From: HXMU1420-13 sp024742815
GTDB lineage: Bacteria; Bacteroidota; Rhodothermia; Balneolales; Balneolaceae
DNA: 64,000 bases
Assembly: GCA_024742815.1 (NCBI GenBank)
Contig: JANSXX010000002.1
Span: 1 to 64,000 of the forward strand
Reading direction: 5' to 3'
Position 1 is the first letter of the stretch, and every line of letters starts with the position of its first letter. Shown here piece by piece: positions 15,246 through 24,718 of the stretch. Below the pieces are notes generated by a model that ran no database searches, had not been told where the DNA came from, and saw nothing but the letters and a program-made list of their open reading frames with translations. A program made the translations under genes and the position numbers.

Positions 15246-17831
15246 ATGAAATCGATTCTGCGAAGCGCAGCGTTCCTGTTCGCGATCATACTTTTTACAG
15301 CACCACTAAACGCACAATTATTCGAAGATTTTGAAGGAGGCGATAAAAGTGGCTATTCAGGTGCTTCAGTTGCTTTGGCTTCCGGATCTTGGTTTTTGGA
15401 TGATGCGTTACTTGGTAGCTTAAGCAACGACAAATTCAATGGCGCGCAAAGTGTACGCATGGATCGTAGGAATGATCGAATGGGCAATATCTATATGGAA
15501 TTCGATAAGTCCAATGGGGCAGATGAGGTGTCGTTCTATCTTGCTCATTACGGTAGCAATGCTAATAATGCCGCATTACAGGTTCAGTACTCATTAGATG
15601 GTGGTTCTAGCTGGACAAACATTGGCGATGAAATAACCGCACCGGAAAACCTCACTCAATTTACCATACCTGTTCAAATTGATGGAAATATTCGCTTTAA
15701 ATTTATTCAGTCGGGAGGTACAGATCGTTTAAATATTGATGATATACTCATTACCGACTACATCGAACCGGCTGATGAGCCAACAGTATTGGTAAGCGTA
15801 GATAATATTGAGCTCGCTAACGATGGGAATATCACTTTTGCAACTACTTTAGTTGGAACTGAGCGCACAAAAACCATCACCATAAAAAATGTTGGGAACC
15901 AAAAATTAGGTATCGACAGTGCGTATGTTTCCGGTTCAATTTTTTCACTTACACCCACAACAGCCGATAGTTTAGCATTTAACGAATCGGTATCACTTAC
16001 GTTAACTTATACGCCGGATGCAGCCGGAGATGATGTTTCTCAGTTTACACTTTTATCCAATGCGGTAAACCAAGCTACGTTCACTGCAAACATAAGTGGA
16101 GATGCTATTGAGGACGGTGACGTAATTTCTATTGCAGATGCTCGCCAATTACCCCTCGGAACCAGAGTTTCGGTTCAGGGAAGAGTAACGGTAGCCAACG
16201 AGTTTGGCGGACCGCTTTATATGCAGGATGGCACAGCGGGAATCGCAGTATTTTGGTCCGATCTACACGCAGCAACTTCAATTGGCGATTCTATTCAAGT
16301 AACAGGTCCACTTAACGTATTCAAGCCAATTGCAGGTCCCGATTCTGATTTTCTACTTCAGATATCCGCTACCGATGAGGATAACAACATCTTATTTGAA
16401 GTATTTGATGTAGAAGCAGTTGAGCCACAGCCGAAAGTTATAACCATTACAGAAATGAACTCCGGGATGTTCGAATCACAATTGGTTACTATTCAAAACA
16501 CCACTATTAGTGCTGATGGCGTATTTCAAGCGAATACCAATTACGATATATCTGACGCCACAGGAGAGGCCGAACTCAGAATTGATAATTCAACCGATTT
16601 AGTGGATGCAGAAGCACCCTCTGAACCCATCAACATAACCGGTGTAATCGGAAAATTTGCCGGTGTGTATCAATTATTACCACGAACAGTTGATGATTTA
16701 AATATCGAAGCTGTGGTAACTCCCGGCGAAGACACTCCGCTTGATGTAACCTTTGATATAGTAACCTGGAACATTGAATGGTTCGGACTTGATGGAAGCG
16801 GTCCGGAGGATGAAGCTCTACAACTAGAAAATGTAAAAACGCTCATCACTACGATGGATGCCGATGTATACGCATTGCAAGAGATTTCTAACGAAAGTTT
16901 CTTTACTACTTTAGATAACGATCTTACAGAATATGATGGAATCATCGCGAATTACAGTCAGACACAAAAAACTGCCTATTTGTATAAATCATCTACCGTG
17001 CAGCGGCGAGAATCTCGGTTAATTACCAACGGTATGAACCAATCTGATTGGGCTAATGGTCGTTACCCGTTTTATTTCAAATTCAATGCTACAATAAATG
17101 GCGAAGTACGCGAAATGCATGTGTTCAACATCCATGCAAAAGCTTTTGGAGAGCAGACGGATTACACACAGCGATTAAATGCTTCCACTCAAATGAAGGC
17201 GTATATCGATAATAATCATGCCGATGATAATGTTATTTTTCTGGGTGATTTCAACGACGAAATTCTTCAATCAACTGTAGGAAGTAACGAATCGCCGTAC
17301 GCTAATTTTGATCAGGATACTGAATACACCATCGTAACTCGCTCGCTGGAAGAACGCGGTTTTACTTCCTTCTCGAGCTCTAGTATGATCGATCATATCG
17401 TGTTTTCTTCTGAACTTTCTGATGAATACTTTGAAGGAACCGAACAAATTGAAAACCCAACTTATATCGGAAGCTACCTGAGTACAACCTCCGATCATTT
17501 TCCGGTTTGGGTTCGGTTCGAATGGGGAGAAGCAGTATCAACCGAAGAACAATATGGATTTACACCATATTCTTTCAGCTTAGATCAAAACTATCCTAAC
17601 CCTTTTAATCCGGCAACTACCATCAATTATTCGATTGCTGATGCAGGTACAGTGCAACTTTCGGTATTTGATGTAACCGGACGAAGAGTGGCAGTATTAG
17701 TTAACGAGACTAAAAATGCAGGTGCTCATACGGTGCAATTCGATGCAACCTCACTTTCGAGTGGGGTTTATTTTTACCGATTGGAGACACCTTCGGGCAT
17801 TCTTACAAAGAAAATGTTATTTGTTAAGTAA
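15246..17831 (+). CDS. T9SS-secreted endonuclease/exonuclease/phosphatase with OB-fold domain
   Basis: An 861-residue exported enzyme. Signal peptide about 1-23; choice-of-anchor J-like sandwich (about 25-175; FEDFEGGDKSGYSG); an abnormal-spindle-like Ig domain (about 180-285; KTITIKNVGNQKL); an OB-fold extracellular-nuclease domain (about 290-480; RVSVQGRVTVANEFGGPLY); and the endonuclease/exonuclease/phosphatase domain (about 495-755) with WNIEWFG, ALQEIS, FNIHAKA, LGDFND and SDHFPV holding the expected catalytic Asn, Glu, Asp and His. It ends in a T9SS sorting domain (LDQNYPNPFNPAT, SGVYFYRL). Divergent from the 5'-nucleotidase gene, it would cut extracellular nucleic acid to nucleotides that the nucleotidase dephosphorylates. 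Confidence 0.88.
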   Translation: MKSILRSAAFLFAIILFTAPLNAQLFEDFEGGDKSGYSGASVALASGSWFLDDALLGSLSNDKFNGAQSVRMDRRNDRMGNIYMEFDKSNGADEVSFYLAHYGSNANNAALQVQYSLDGGSSWTNIGDEITAPENLTQFTIPVQIDGNIRFKFIQSGGTDRLNIDDILITDYIEPADEPTVLVSVDNIELANDGNITFATTLVGTERTKTITIKNVGNQKLGIDSAYVSGSIFSLTPTTADSLAFNESVSLTLTYTPDAAGDDVSQFTLLSNAVNQATFTANISGDAIEDGDVISIADARQLPLGTRVSVQGRVTVANEFGGPLYMQDGTAGIAVFWSDLHAATSIGDSIQVTGPLNVFKPIAGPDSDFLLQISATDEDNNILFEVFDVEAVEPQPKVITITEMNSGMFESQLVTIQNTTISADGVFQANTNYDISDATGEAELRIDNSTDLVDAEAPSEPINITGVIGKFAGVYQLLPRTVDDLNIEAVVTPGEDTPLDVTFDIVTWNIEWFGLDGSGPEDEALQLENVKTLITTMDADVYALQEISNESFFTTLDNDLTEYDGIIANYSQTQKTAYLYKSSTVQRRESRLITNGMNQSDWANGRYPFYFKFNATINGEVREMHVFNIHAKAFGEQTDYTQRLNASTQMKAYIDNNHADDNVIFLGDFNDEILQSTVGSNESPYANFDQDTEYTIVTRSLEERGFTSFSSSSMIDHIVFSSELSDEYFEGTEQIENPTYIGSYLSTTSDHFPVWVRFEWGEAVSTEEQYGFTPYSFSLDQNYPNPFNPATTINYSIADAGTVQLSVFDVTGRRVAVLVNETKNAGAHTVQFDATSLSSGVYFYRLETPSGILTKKMLFVK

Positions 17832-17883
17832 AACCACGTATCCAAGCTCGATTTAGCGGTTCTTTTATTCCTATCTTCTTCAG

Positions 17884-19620
17884 ATGTCTGAAAAAGTACT
17901 ACATATTCGTTTAGAACAATTGAACCCTACAATCGGGGATTTGATCGGGAACCGTACGCTTATTCTGGATTCCATCAAAAAAGCAGAGTCCGACGGAATT
18001 GATCTGTTGATTTTACCGGAATTGGTGGTATGTGGTTATCCACCCATGGATTTGATAGAACGCGAAGTATTTCGCTCTTTGTGTTATCAAATAAACGCAG
18101 AGATCGTGACTGCCACCCAAAATACTACGGTGATTTTTGGAAGTATTACTCCAAATAATACCGGAGTGGGAAGAAGTTGTTTTAACTCGGCTATTATCGC
18201 TTCGAACGGATTGGTGCAGGCCGAGGTGCATAAAGCTTTGTTACCCACCTATGATGTTTTTGATGATCTCCGATATTTTGAGCCGGGTAATTCTTTTGAG
18301 CCGGTAACCATTAAAGGAGTTCAGTTTGGTGTCACCGTTTGCGAGGATATCTGGTTCAACGACAACGAAATTCAGTATCATACCTATTCGGTAAATCCGG
18401 CGGATATTTTAGCTCAAAAAGGAGCTCAAGCCATTATCAACATTTCTGCTTCGCCTTTTACCAAACGTAAACCAGTTACTAGAGTTGGGATGCTGCAAAA
18501 ACACGCCAGAGAATTAAATCTGCCGCTTTTTTATGTGAATCAGGTTGGAGCAAATACCGAACTTATTTTTGATGGCGATTCCCTTGCACTCGCTCCTGAT
18601 GGCTACATTGTTACGCGCGACGAACGCTTTGTTTCTACTTTTGTGGATGTAACTTATGATGCCGAGCAACAGAAATTGCAAGCTGGAAAGTATGCCGATT
18701 GCGAACGTAGTGCTCCCAATCCGATCGAAACGATGTATCATGCACTAGTTCTTGGTGTGCGTGATTATCTCAGAAAATCGAAGCTAGGTAGCAAAGTTGT
18801 ATTTGGCTTAAGCGGTGGAATCGACTCGGCCTTAGTGGCAGCAATTGCAACCGAAGCAGTTGGAAGTGATAATGTGCTGGCAGTTACCATGCCATCGCAA
18901 TATTCCAGCACCGGAAGTGTTACTGATTCTGAAAAACTCGCGCAGAATTTCGGCTTCGAATTAAAAAATATCTCTATCAAGCCTGTATTTGACTCGTATT
19001 TACACCAACTGTCTGAGATGTTTGAAAATACCGAAGCTAATGTTGCAGAGGAAAATCTCCAAAGCCGAACGCGCGGGGATCTTTTGATGGCGATTTCAAA
19101 CAAATTCGGTCACATGCTTTTGAATACGGGTAATAAATCTGAAACAGCCGTAGGTTATTGCACTCTTTACGGTGATATGGCAGGCGGACTAGGCGTTATC
19201 TCTGATTTATATAAAACCGAGGTGTATGAAATGTGCCGTTGGTTAAATGATGAGTATTATCAGAAAGAAATGATTCCAAATACAATCATTGATAAAGAAC
19301 CGAGCGCAGAATTACGCCCCGATCAAAAAGATGCAGATTCTTTGCCTGATTACGGAACCTTAGATTCCATTTTGCAATACTACCTCGAGGAACAGGCATC
19401 AAGAGAGGAGATTATTGCTCGTGGTTTTGAGACAAGTTTAGTGGATCGAGTGCTATCGCTTGTAGATAGAAACGAACACAAGAGATATCAAGCGGCACCC
19501 GGACTTAAACTTTCTGCCAAAGCTTTTGGAACAGGTCGCAGGTGGCCGATTGTACAACAATGGACAGGAACCGAAAAGCATTTGACCACAAACGAACGCG
19601 TGCACAGCGATTTAAATTAA
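17884..19620 (+). CDS. nadE: glutamine-dependent NAD+ synthase
   Basis: Amidates nicotinate adenine dinucleotide to NAD+ using ATP and glutamine; cytoplasmic. The N-terminal nitrilase-type glutaminase domain (about 1-260) shows the catalytic triad: Glu46 in LPELVVCGYP, Lys117 in EVHKALLP and Cys153 in TVCEDIWF. The C-terminal synthetase domain (about 285-578) has the PP-loop motif GLSGGIDSALVA. The 578-residue length fits this shorter two-domain type. The ATG start lies 52 bp after the nuclease stop; no terminator is visible in that gap, so some read-through is possible. Confidence 0.95.
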   Translation: MSEKVLHIRLEQLNPTIGDLIGNRTLILDSIKKAESDGIDLLILPELVVCGYPPMDLIEREVFRSLCYQINAEIVTATQNTTVIFGSITPNNTGVGRSCFNSAIIASNGLVQAEVHKALLPTYDVFDDLRYFEPGNSFEPVTIKGVQFGVTVCEDIWFNDNEIQYHTYSVNPADILAQKGAQAIINISASPFTKRKPVTRVGMLQKHARELNLPLFYVNQVGANTELIFDGDSLALAPDGYIVTRDERFVSTFVDVTYDAEQQKLQAGKYADCERSAPNPIETMYHALVLGVRDYLRKSKLGSKVVFGLSGGIDSALVAAIATEAVGSDNVLAVTMPSQYSSTGSVTDSEKLAQNFGFELKNISIKPVFDSYLHQLSEMFENTEANVAEENLQSRTRGDLLMAISNKFGHMLLNTGNKSETAVGYCTLYGDMAGGLGVISDLYKTEVYEMCRWLNDEYYQKEMIPNTIIDKEPSAELRPDQKDADSLPDYGTLDSILQYYLEEQASREEIIARGFETSLVDRVLSLVDRNEHKRYQAAPGLKLSAKAFGTGRRWPIVQQWTGTEKHLTTNERVHSDLN

Positions 19621-19712
19621 TATCAGCGCATATTTAGTAATCCCACTATTGGTATTCTACCTTTTTTTAAACGATAATTATTACATTAGTCGAAACAATC
19701 TACAGAAATTAT

Positions 19713-21695
19713 ATGGTTAAGAAGTCTCTACTGGCAATTTTAGTATGTTCATTTGGTATGGTGAACATCGCCGAAGCTCAAGATTCAACTCAGGTTATCA
19801 AAAATGATATGCCTCAACGATTGTTACCCTACAACAATCCAATGGAGAAAAACTCTGGGCTGGAAGAAAGTCCGCTTCAACCGGCGCTCATTCAACTTGA
19901 TAGCTTTCAAAAAGATGTGATGAGTCGTGTTTCTGATATTTATCAGATTCACATTTTATCGCTGCAGGCTCAGGCAAATGATAACCCGATTAAAGCGGAA
20001 GAACACATAAATGATGCCATTCAGGCTTCTCAGCAATTATTAGACGATTATCCTGAAATTCGAAACGATCGTCGATTTGCCGAATTATCAAGAACAGTAG
20101 TAAGCGAATACCGCAGTTTTTATGGGATCACCGAAAATGAAAATGAACCGCAAGGTGAAATTTTCACCATTCAACAGGATTTCTTAGACGATGAAATGAC
20201 CATCGCTGAGAATTTCGAGTTTCCTGTTGATGCATCCATCCCAAAAACACAAGTACCACTCATTCAGAATTCTCAGGTTAATCGACATTTAGTGTATTAC
20301 ACCCTTCGCCGCCCGGAAGTAATGGAAACATGGAGAGAACGTGCAGAAATTTATAAGCCGATGATGGACAAAATTTTTGCAGAAGAAGGTCTCCCGCCGG
20401 AGTTAGTGTACTTGGCGTATATCGAAAGTGGATTAAACCCGACAGCTCGGAGCTGGGCATCTGCAGTTGGTATGTGGCAGTTTATTTCGGCAACAGGACG
20501 AGTTTATGGCTTAGAAATTAATTGGTGGGTAGATGAGCGCCGTGATCCGGAAAAAGCAACTCGTGCTGCAGCTCGACACCTAAAAGATTTATACAACATT
20601 TGGGGCGACTGGCACCTAGCGATGGCAAATTACAATATCAGCCCGCGAGGTTTGAACCGCGCCATTCGTAGAGCAGGTGGAGTTAAAGATTATTGGGCGG
20701 CATACCCTTATTTACCGCGTGAAACTCGAGGCTACGTACCCGGTTTTATAGCAACTACTTTGATTAATATGTCGCCTGAGGAATTTGGCTTCCAAAAACG
20801 ATATGGACAAGAACCCTACGCTTACGATGTGGTAGAAGTGGATGGATTGATGCCTTTGGATGCATTAGCTGCAGCAATCAATATAACTACCGATGAGCTG
20901 AAGCAACTTAACCCGGAATTACTTCGTTGGGCAACACCTCCGGGCAACAAATACAATTTAAAAATTCCGGTTGGCTCCAAAAATGAGTTCCTTGCTGCTT
21001 ACGATGATATCCCCAAAGAGTCTGCAAATCAAAGTATTACCATGCATACGGTGCGAAGTGGGGAATCGATTGGTTTGATCGCTCGCAAATATGGAACAAC
21101 CGTTAGTGGGATTTTTGCCAGCAACGAAAATTTAACAACCACAATTTACCCCGGACAAGTTCTTGTAGTGCCATTACCTGCTGGCAGTACGTCTCAGCTT
21201 AGCGCCAGTAAACCATCCAATCAAAGAAATGGAGTTACCACAACCCGTTCTTCGAACAGAACGGTGAATGTGCCGGCAAACTCAACAAGTCTTACTTACA
21301 AAGTTAAAACCGGTGATACAATCGGGCATATTGCAGAATGGTATGATGTTAGAGCTTGGCAGGTACGAAGCTGGAACGGAATTGGAAATACGATAAGAGT
21401 GGGACAGAACCTGAAGGTGTATGTACCCAATAATTTAAAGTCGCACTACGAAAAGGTGAATAGCCTGTCGTTTAGAGAGAAACAAAATCTCGAGAGCCAA
21501 CAAAAACGAGGTGAGAATATTTTCGCATCTGCAAGTAGTTCATCAACCAATAATGGAGCTACTTACACCGTTCGCAGAAACGATACATTAAGTGAAATTG
21601 CCGAAAACCACGGCGTTTCAATATCTCAATTGCGAAGATTGAATAATCTTTCCGGCTCCCGAATCTATGTAGGTCAGGTGCTCAAAATTAAATAA
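19713..21695 (+). CDS. MltD-like membrane-bound lytic murein transglycosylase with LysM domains
   Basis: Cleaves peptidoglycan glycan strands, forming 1,6-anhydroMurNAc ends, in the periplasm. Signal peptide about residues 1-22 (NIAEAQ). The SLT domain spans about 215-345 with the catalytic Glu in LAYIESGLNP (about residue 237), then SAVGMWQFISATGR and MANYNISPRGLNRAI. A degenerate LysM-like stretch (about 370-430) is followed by three clear LysM units: HTVRSGESIGLIARKYG, YKVKTGDTIGHIAEWYD and YTVRRNDTLSEIAENHG. No lipobox Cys is seen, unlike E. coli MltD. The S41 protease gene starts 9 bp downstream, so the two are probably co-transcribed. Confidence 0.9.
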   Translation: MVKKSLLAILVCSFGMVNIAEAQDSTQVIKNDMPQRLLPYNNPMEKNSGLEESPLQPALIQLDSFQKDVMSRVSDIYQIHILSLQAQANDNPIKAEEHINDAIQASQQLLDDYPEIRNDRRFAELSRTVVSEYRSFYGITENENEPQGEIFTIQQDFLDDEMTIAENFEFPVDASIPKTQVPLIQNSQVNRHLVYYTLRRPEVMETWRERAEIYKPMMDKIFAEEGLPPELVYLAYIESGLNPTARSWASAVGMWQFISATGRVYGLEINWWVDERRDPEKATRAAARHLKDLYNIWGDWHLAMANYNISPRGLNRAIRRAGGVKDYWAAYPYLPRETRGYVPGFIATTLINMSPEEFGFQKRYGQEPYAYDVVEVDGLMPLDALAAAINITTDELKQLNPELLRWATPPGNKYNLKIPVGSKNEFLAAYDDIPKESANQSITMHTVRSGESIGLIARKYGTTVSGIFASNENLTTTIYPGQVLVVPLPAGSTSQLSASKPSNQRNGVTTTRSSNRTVNVPANSTSLTYKVKTGDTIGHIAEWYDVRAWQVRSWNGIGNTIRVGQNLKVYVPNNLKSHYEKVNSLSFREKQNLESQQKRGENIFASASSSSTNNGATYTVRRNDTLSEIAENHGVSISQLRRLNNLSGSRIYVGQVLKIK

Positions 21696-21704
21696 GTACA
21701 CAGA

Positions 21705-23348
21705 ATGAAAAATTGGTCGGCCAGGTATAAAATTACAGGCTTTTTATTAGTAATTGGTGCCTTAACGGTTGCCTTTCAGCCGACGGATATCTATTTCCTG
21801 ATTAAAAAGAACTTCACCATTTTCAGTGAAACCTACGAGAATGTTGCGCTTGAATATGTTGATGAAGTAGATCCTGAAGTTTTGATGCGAAATGGAATCG
21901 ACGCCATGCTCGAAACGCTCGATCCCTACACGCTTTATTACAACGAGAGCCAAAACGAACAGGCTGAGATTTTATCACGAAGTAATTATGCGGGTATAGG
22001 CATTGAGGCAGGATATCGTGATGGTCAGGTAGTTGTGGTAGCACCTACCGAGGGTGGGCCAGCCGATAATAAAGGAATAAGAGCCGGTGATGTAATTTTA
22101 TCGATTGATGGAGTTATGACCGAAGGCCTGCAACCCGATGAAGTTCAGAATTTAACGATGGGTGAAATCGGATCTACCGTTACGCTTGCTATTCAGCGTT
22201 TCGGATTTGAACAACCCTTGGAATTCGAAATCGAAAGAAAGAGTATTGAAGTTAAAAATGTGACCTATGCTGATAGAATTGGCACAAACAATGATATTGG
22301 TTTTATTCGGTTAGCTCAATTTGGGATGAATTCCGGCGATGAAATCCGCGACGAATTATTGACACTTAATGCCGATGGAAATATGCAAGGTTTAATCCTA
22401 GATTTGCGGGATAATCCCGGGGGAATTTTGCAAGAAGCGGTAAAAATCATCGATAAGTTTGTTGAACCGGGTATTACAGTGGTAGAAACACGTGGTCGGA
22501 TTGCTGAGTACAATCAGAGTTACGAAACGCAAGAACCCGTTTTGTACGATAAGCCGGTGATCATCCTAATGAATGGTGGAAGTGCGAGCGCGAGTGAAGT
22601 TGTTGCCGGAGCCTTGCAGGATTTAGACCGAGCGGTAATTCTTGGAGAGCGAAGTTTTGGTAAAGGCTTGGTGCAAATCGTAAAACCAATGCCGTACAAT
22701 ACTTCACTAAAAATTACTATATCTCGTTATTACACGCCAAGTGGTCGAAGTATACAATCGGTTGCTTATACGCATAATGCTCGAAATGCATCCATCAATA
22801 GAGAAGAGATTGCTAACCGAATATTTAATACGAGAAATGGCCGCCCTGTTAAAGAAGGAAGAGGAATTGAGCCCGATATCGAAAAGGAAACCGAAACAGC
22901 AGGGTTGCTGGAAGTAGCTTTATATCAACAAGGCAGTATTTTTGATTTTGCCACCCAATTTGAAAGTGAGAATGATTCCTTTACTGCTGCTTCGTTAAGT
23001 GATGATGTTTACAATCAGTTTTTAGATTTTCTTACGATTAGCGAGTTTGATATGAACCTCGAAGAACAATACCTGTTGGAAGAATTGCAGGCAGGAATGC
23101 AGGGCATAGAGAGTGCCGGTCCGCACATAGCAGGCTTGCAGGATGCAATCGAAGTAAAAAAACAACGCATGTTTGAAGAACATGAGTCGCTGATTAGAGA
23201 GATACTATTTCTCGAATTAGTTTCCCGATATAATGGACAAACCGAGAGAACAAAGGCATCATTACGATTCGATGACCAACTACAAGATGCACTGACATTA
23301 ATAACCGATATTTCGCAGATCGAATCTATTTTGAGTGGTAACAATTGA
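21705..23348 (+). CDS. S41-family C-terminal processing peptidase (CtpA/Prc-like)
   Basis: Periplasmic serine protease that trims or degrades proteins from their C-termini. An N-terminal membrane anchor or uncleaved signal (about 10-25) precedes the S41 helical cap (DPYTLYY), a PDZ domain (about 85-175; GGPADNKGIRAGDVILSIDG) and the catalytic core with NPGGILQEAV, the Ser in NGGSASASE (about 293) and the Lys in FGKGLVQ (about 319), so the Ser/Lys dyad is intact. A ~150-residue C-terminal helical extension (from about 395) is of unknown role. Such proteases often limit peptidoglycan hydrolases in the periplasm, fitting the MltD-like neighbour. The stop overlaps the next start by 4 bp (TTGA). 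Confidence 0.9.
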   Translation: MKNWSARYKITGFLLVIGALTVAFQPTDIYFLIKKNFTIFSETYENVALEYVDEVDPEVLMRNGIDAMLETLDPYTLYYNESQNEQAEILSRSNYAGIGIEAGYRDGQVVVVAPTEGGPADNKGIRAGDVILSIDGVMTEGLQPDEVQNLTMGEIGSTVTLAIQRFGFEQPLEFEIERKSIEVKNVTYADRIGTNNDIGFIRLAQFGMNSGDEIRDELLTLNADGNMQGLILDLRDNPGGILQEAVKIIDKFVEPGITVVETRGRIAEYNQSYETQEPVLYDKPVIILMNGGSASASEVVAGALQDLDRAVILGERSFGKGLVQIVKPMPYNTSLKITISRYYTPSGRSIQSVAYTHNARNASINREEIANRIFNTRNGRPVKEGRGIEPDIEKETETAGLLEVALYQQGSIFDFATQFESENDSFTAASLSDDVYNQFLDFLTISEFDMNLEEQYLLEELQAGMQGIESAGPHIAGLQDAIEVKKQRMFEEHESLIREILFLELVSRYNGQTERTKASLRFDDQLQDALTLITDISQIESILSGNN

Positions 23349-24196
23349 TATTACCTAAAGCCGATTTACACATTCACACTACTTGTTCTGATGGGCGACT
23401 TGAACCCAAAGAGGCGGTAGAAGTTGCGAAAGACAGAAATTTGCATGCCTTAGCAATTACCGACCATGATACCATAGAAGGTTACATTCGGGCAAAAGAT
23501 AGAGCCGAAGAGTTAGAAATCGAACTCATACCCGGTGTGGAAATCACTTCTTCATTCAATGGTAATGAGGCGCATATTCTTGCCTATTATTTCGATTTTG
23601 AATCGGAAGCCTTTACACATTTATTGCTGAAACAACGAGTTGGAAGGAGGGATCGGATAAAAGGAATTCTGACAACCATTAACTCGCACGGCGTTGAAAT
23701 TGATTACGAAGAAGTGAGAGCGGAAGCGAATGGTGCAAATATAGGCCGCCCACATGTAGCACAGTTGCTGATCAAAAAAGGATATGTTCGTAATTATTTT
23801 GAGGCCTTCTCAAGGTACTTGAGTACTGAGCAGCTGGGTGGTATCGATCATCAATATCCGGATTATAAGGAAGTAATTTCATCGATTAAGGCTGCTGGCG
23901 GCGCCGCAATTCTTGCTCATCCGGGTAAATTGTACACCAACAGCGACATTGAACAATTTATAGATGCCGGAATTGATGGACTTGAATGTATACATCCAAG
24001 CCATAACTACGAACTTCAAAAAAAATATTCCGAAATTGTAAGTCAACGAGCATTGTTAATGACGGGTGGAAGTGATTACCACGGAAGCAAAGAACGCGCT
24101 CATATGCACATTGGTACGGTTAGTATTGCCGCTAAATACGTCGAGAAGATGAAACGTATGACCAATCAACGAAAACAAATTGTAGAAACAAATTAA
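23345..24196 (+). CDS. PHP-domain phosphoesterase (TrpH/RNase AM-like)
   Basis: Metal-dependent phosphoesterase of the PHP family; relatives remove phosphate from 3',5'-nucleoside bisphosphates or degrade short RNA 5'->3'. Metal-binding motifs are complete: DLHIHTTCSDG (about residues 7-17), ITDHDT, PGVEIT, LAHPGK and GSDYHG. The start is the TTG inside the TTGA overlap with the S41 protease stop; it gives the expected short leader before DLHIH and suggests translational coupling. No ATG alternative exists upstream of DLHIH. ribH begins one base after its stop. Confidence 0.88.
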   Translation: MILPKADLHIHTTCSDGRLEPKEAVEVAKDRNLHALAITDHDTIEGYIRAKDRAEELEIELIPGVEITSSFNGNEAHILAYYFDFESEAFTHLLLKQRVGRRDRIKGILTTINSHGVEIDYEEVRAEANGANIGRPHVAQLLIKKGYVRNYFEAFSRYLSTEQLGGIDHQYPDYKEVISSIKAAGGAAILAHPGKLYTNSDIEQFIDAGIDGLECIHPSHNYELQKKYSEIVSQRALLMTGGSDYHGSKERAHMHIGTVSIAAKYVEKMKRMTNQRKQIVETN

Positions 24197-24197
24197 C

Positions 24198-24668
24198 ATG
24201 GCATATACATTAGTAGAAGGGAAAACGAATCCTGAAAATGCAAAAGTCGGAATTGTAGTTTCCAGATGGAACTCAAATATCACTAATCAAATGCTTGAAG
24301 GAGCTTTAGATGCCCTAAAAGGAAATGGAATAAGTGAAGAGAATATTATTATAAGCAGATGTCCGGGTTCGTTCGAAATTCCACTCGCAGCTCAGTTTCT
24401 ACTAGAGAAAAAAGAAATTGATGGAGTAATCGCACTTGGCGTTGTAATTCGTGGTGGAACTCCGCACTTCGAATATGTATGTGATGCCGTAACAAGAGGA
24501 TGCATCGACTTGAATTTACGTTACCAAAAACCCGTTGCCTTCGGAGTATTAACAACCGATGACGTTAAACAAGCCTTAGACCGAGCGGGTAGTAAAGGCA
24601 ATAAAGGGGGAGAAGCCGCTCTGGCTTTACTCGAAATGATTGATTTAGGGCGTAAATTAGACTCCTGA
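24198..24668 (+). CDS. ribH: 6,7-dimethyl-8-ribityllumazine synthase
   Basis: Condenses 5-amino-6-ribitylaminouracil with dihydroxybutanone phosphate in riboflavin synthesis; forms icosahedral or pentameric assemblies. At 156 residues it has normal length. Key motifs seen are SRWN (substrate-binding aromatic), RCPGSFEIP, LGVVIRGGTPHFEYV with the active-site His, GVLTTDDVKQALDRAG, and GNKGGEAA near the C-terminus. No other rib gene or FMN riboswitch is nearby, so the gene is separated from the rest of its pathway. ATG start one base after the PHP stop. Confidence 0.96.
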   Translation: MAYTLVEGKTNPENAKVGIVVSRWNSNITNQMLEGALDALKGNGISEENIIISRCPGSFEIPLAAQFLLEKKEIDGVIALGVVIRGGTPHFEYVCDAVTRGCIDLNLRYQKPVAFGVLTTDDVKQALDRAGSKGNKGGEAALALLEMIDLGRKLDS

Positions 24669-24682
24669 GCCTTGTTTACTGC

Positions 24683-24713
24683 TTGATTAAAGACGAGTAA
24701 TACTCTAATTTTG
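24683..24713 (+). promoter_or_regulatory. candidate promoter of the uppS-bamA-ompH unit
   Basis: TAATTTTG at 24706-24713 matches the Bacteroidota -7 element TAnnTTTG exactly, and TTG at 24683-24685 sits 20 bp upstream as a -33 element. Transcription would start near 24719-24720, on top of the first possible TTG codon of uppS. Confidence 0.5.
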
Positions 24714-24718
24714 AGGGC

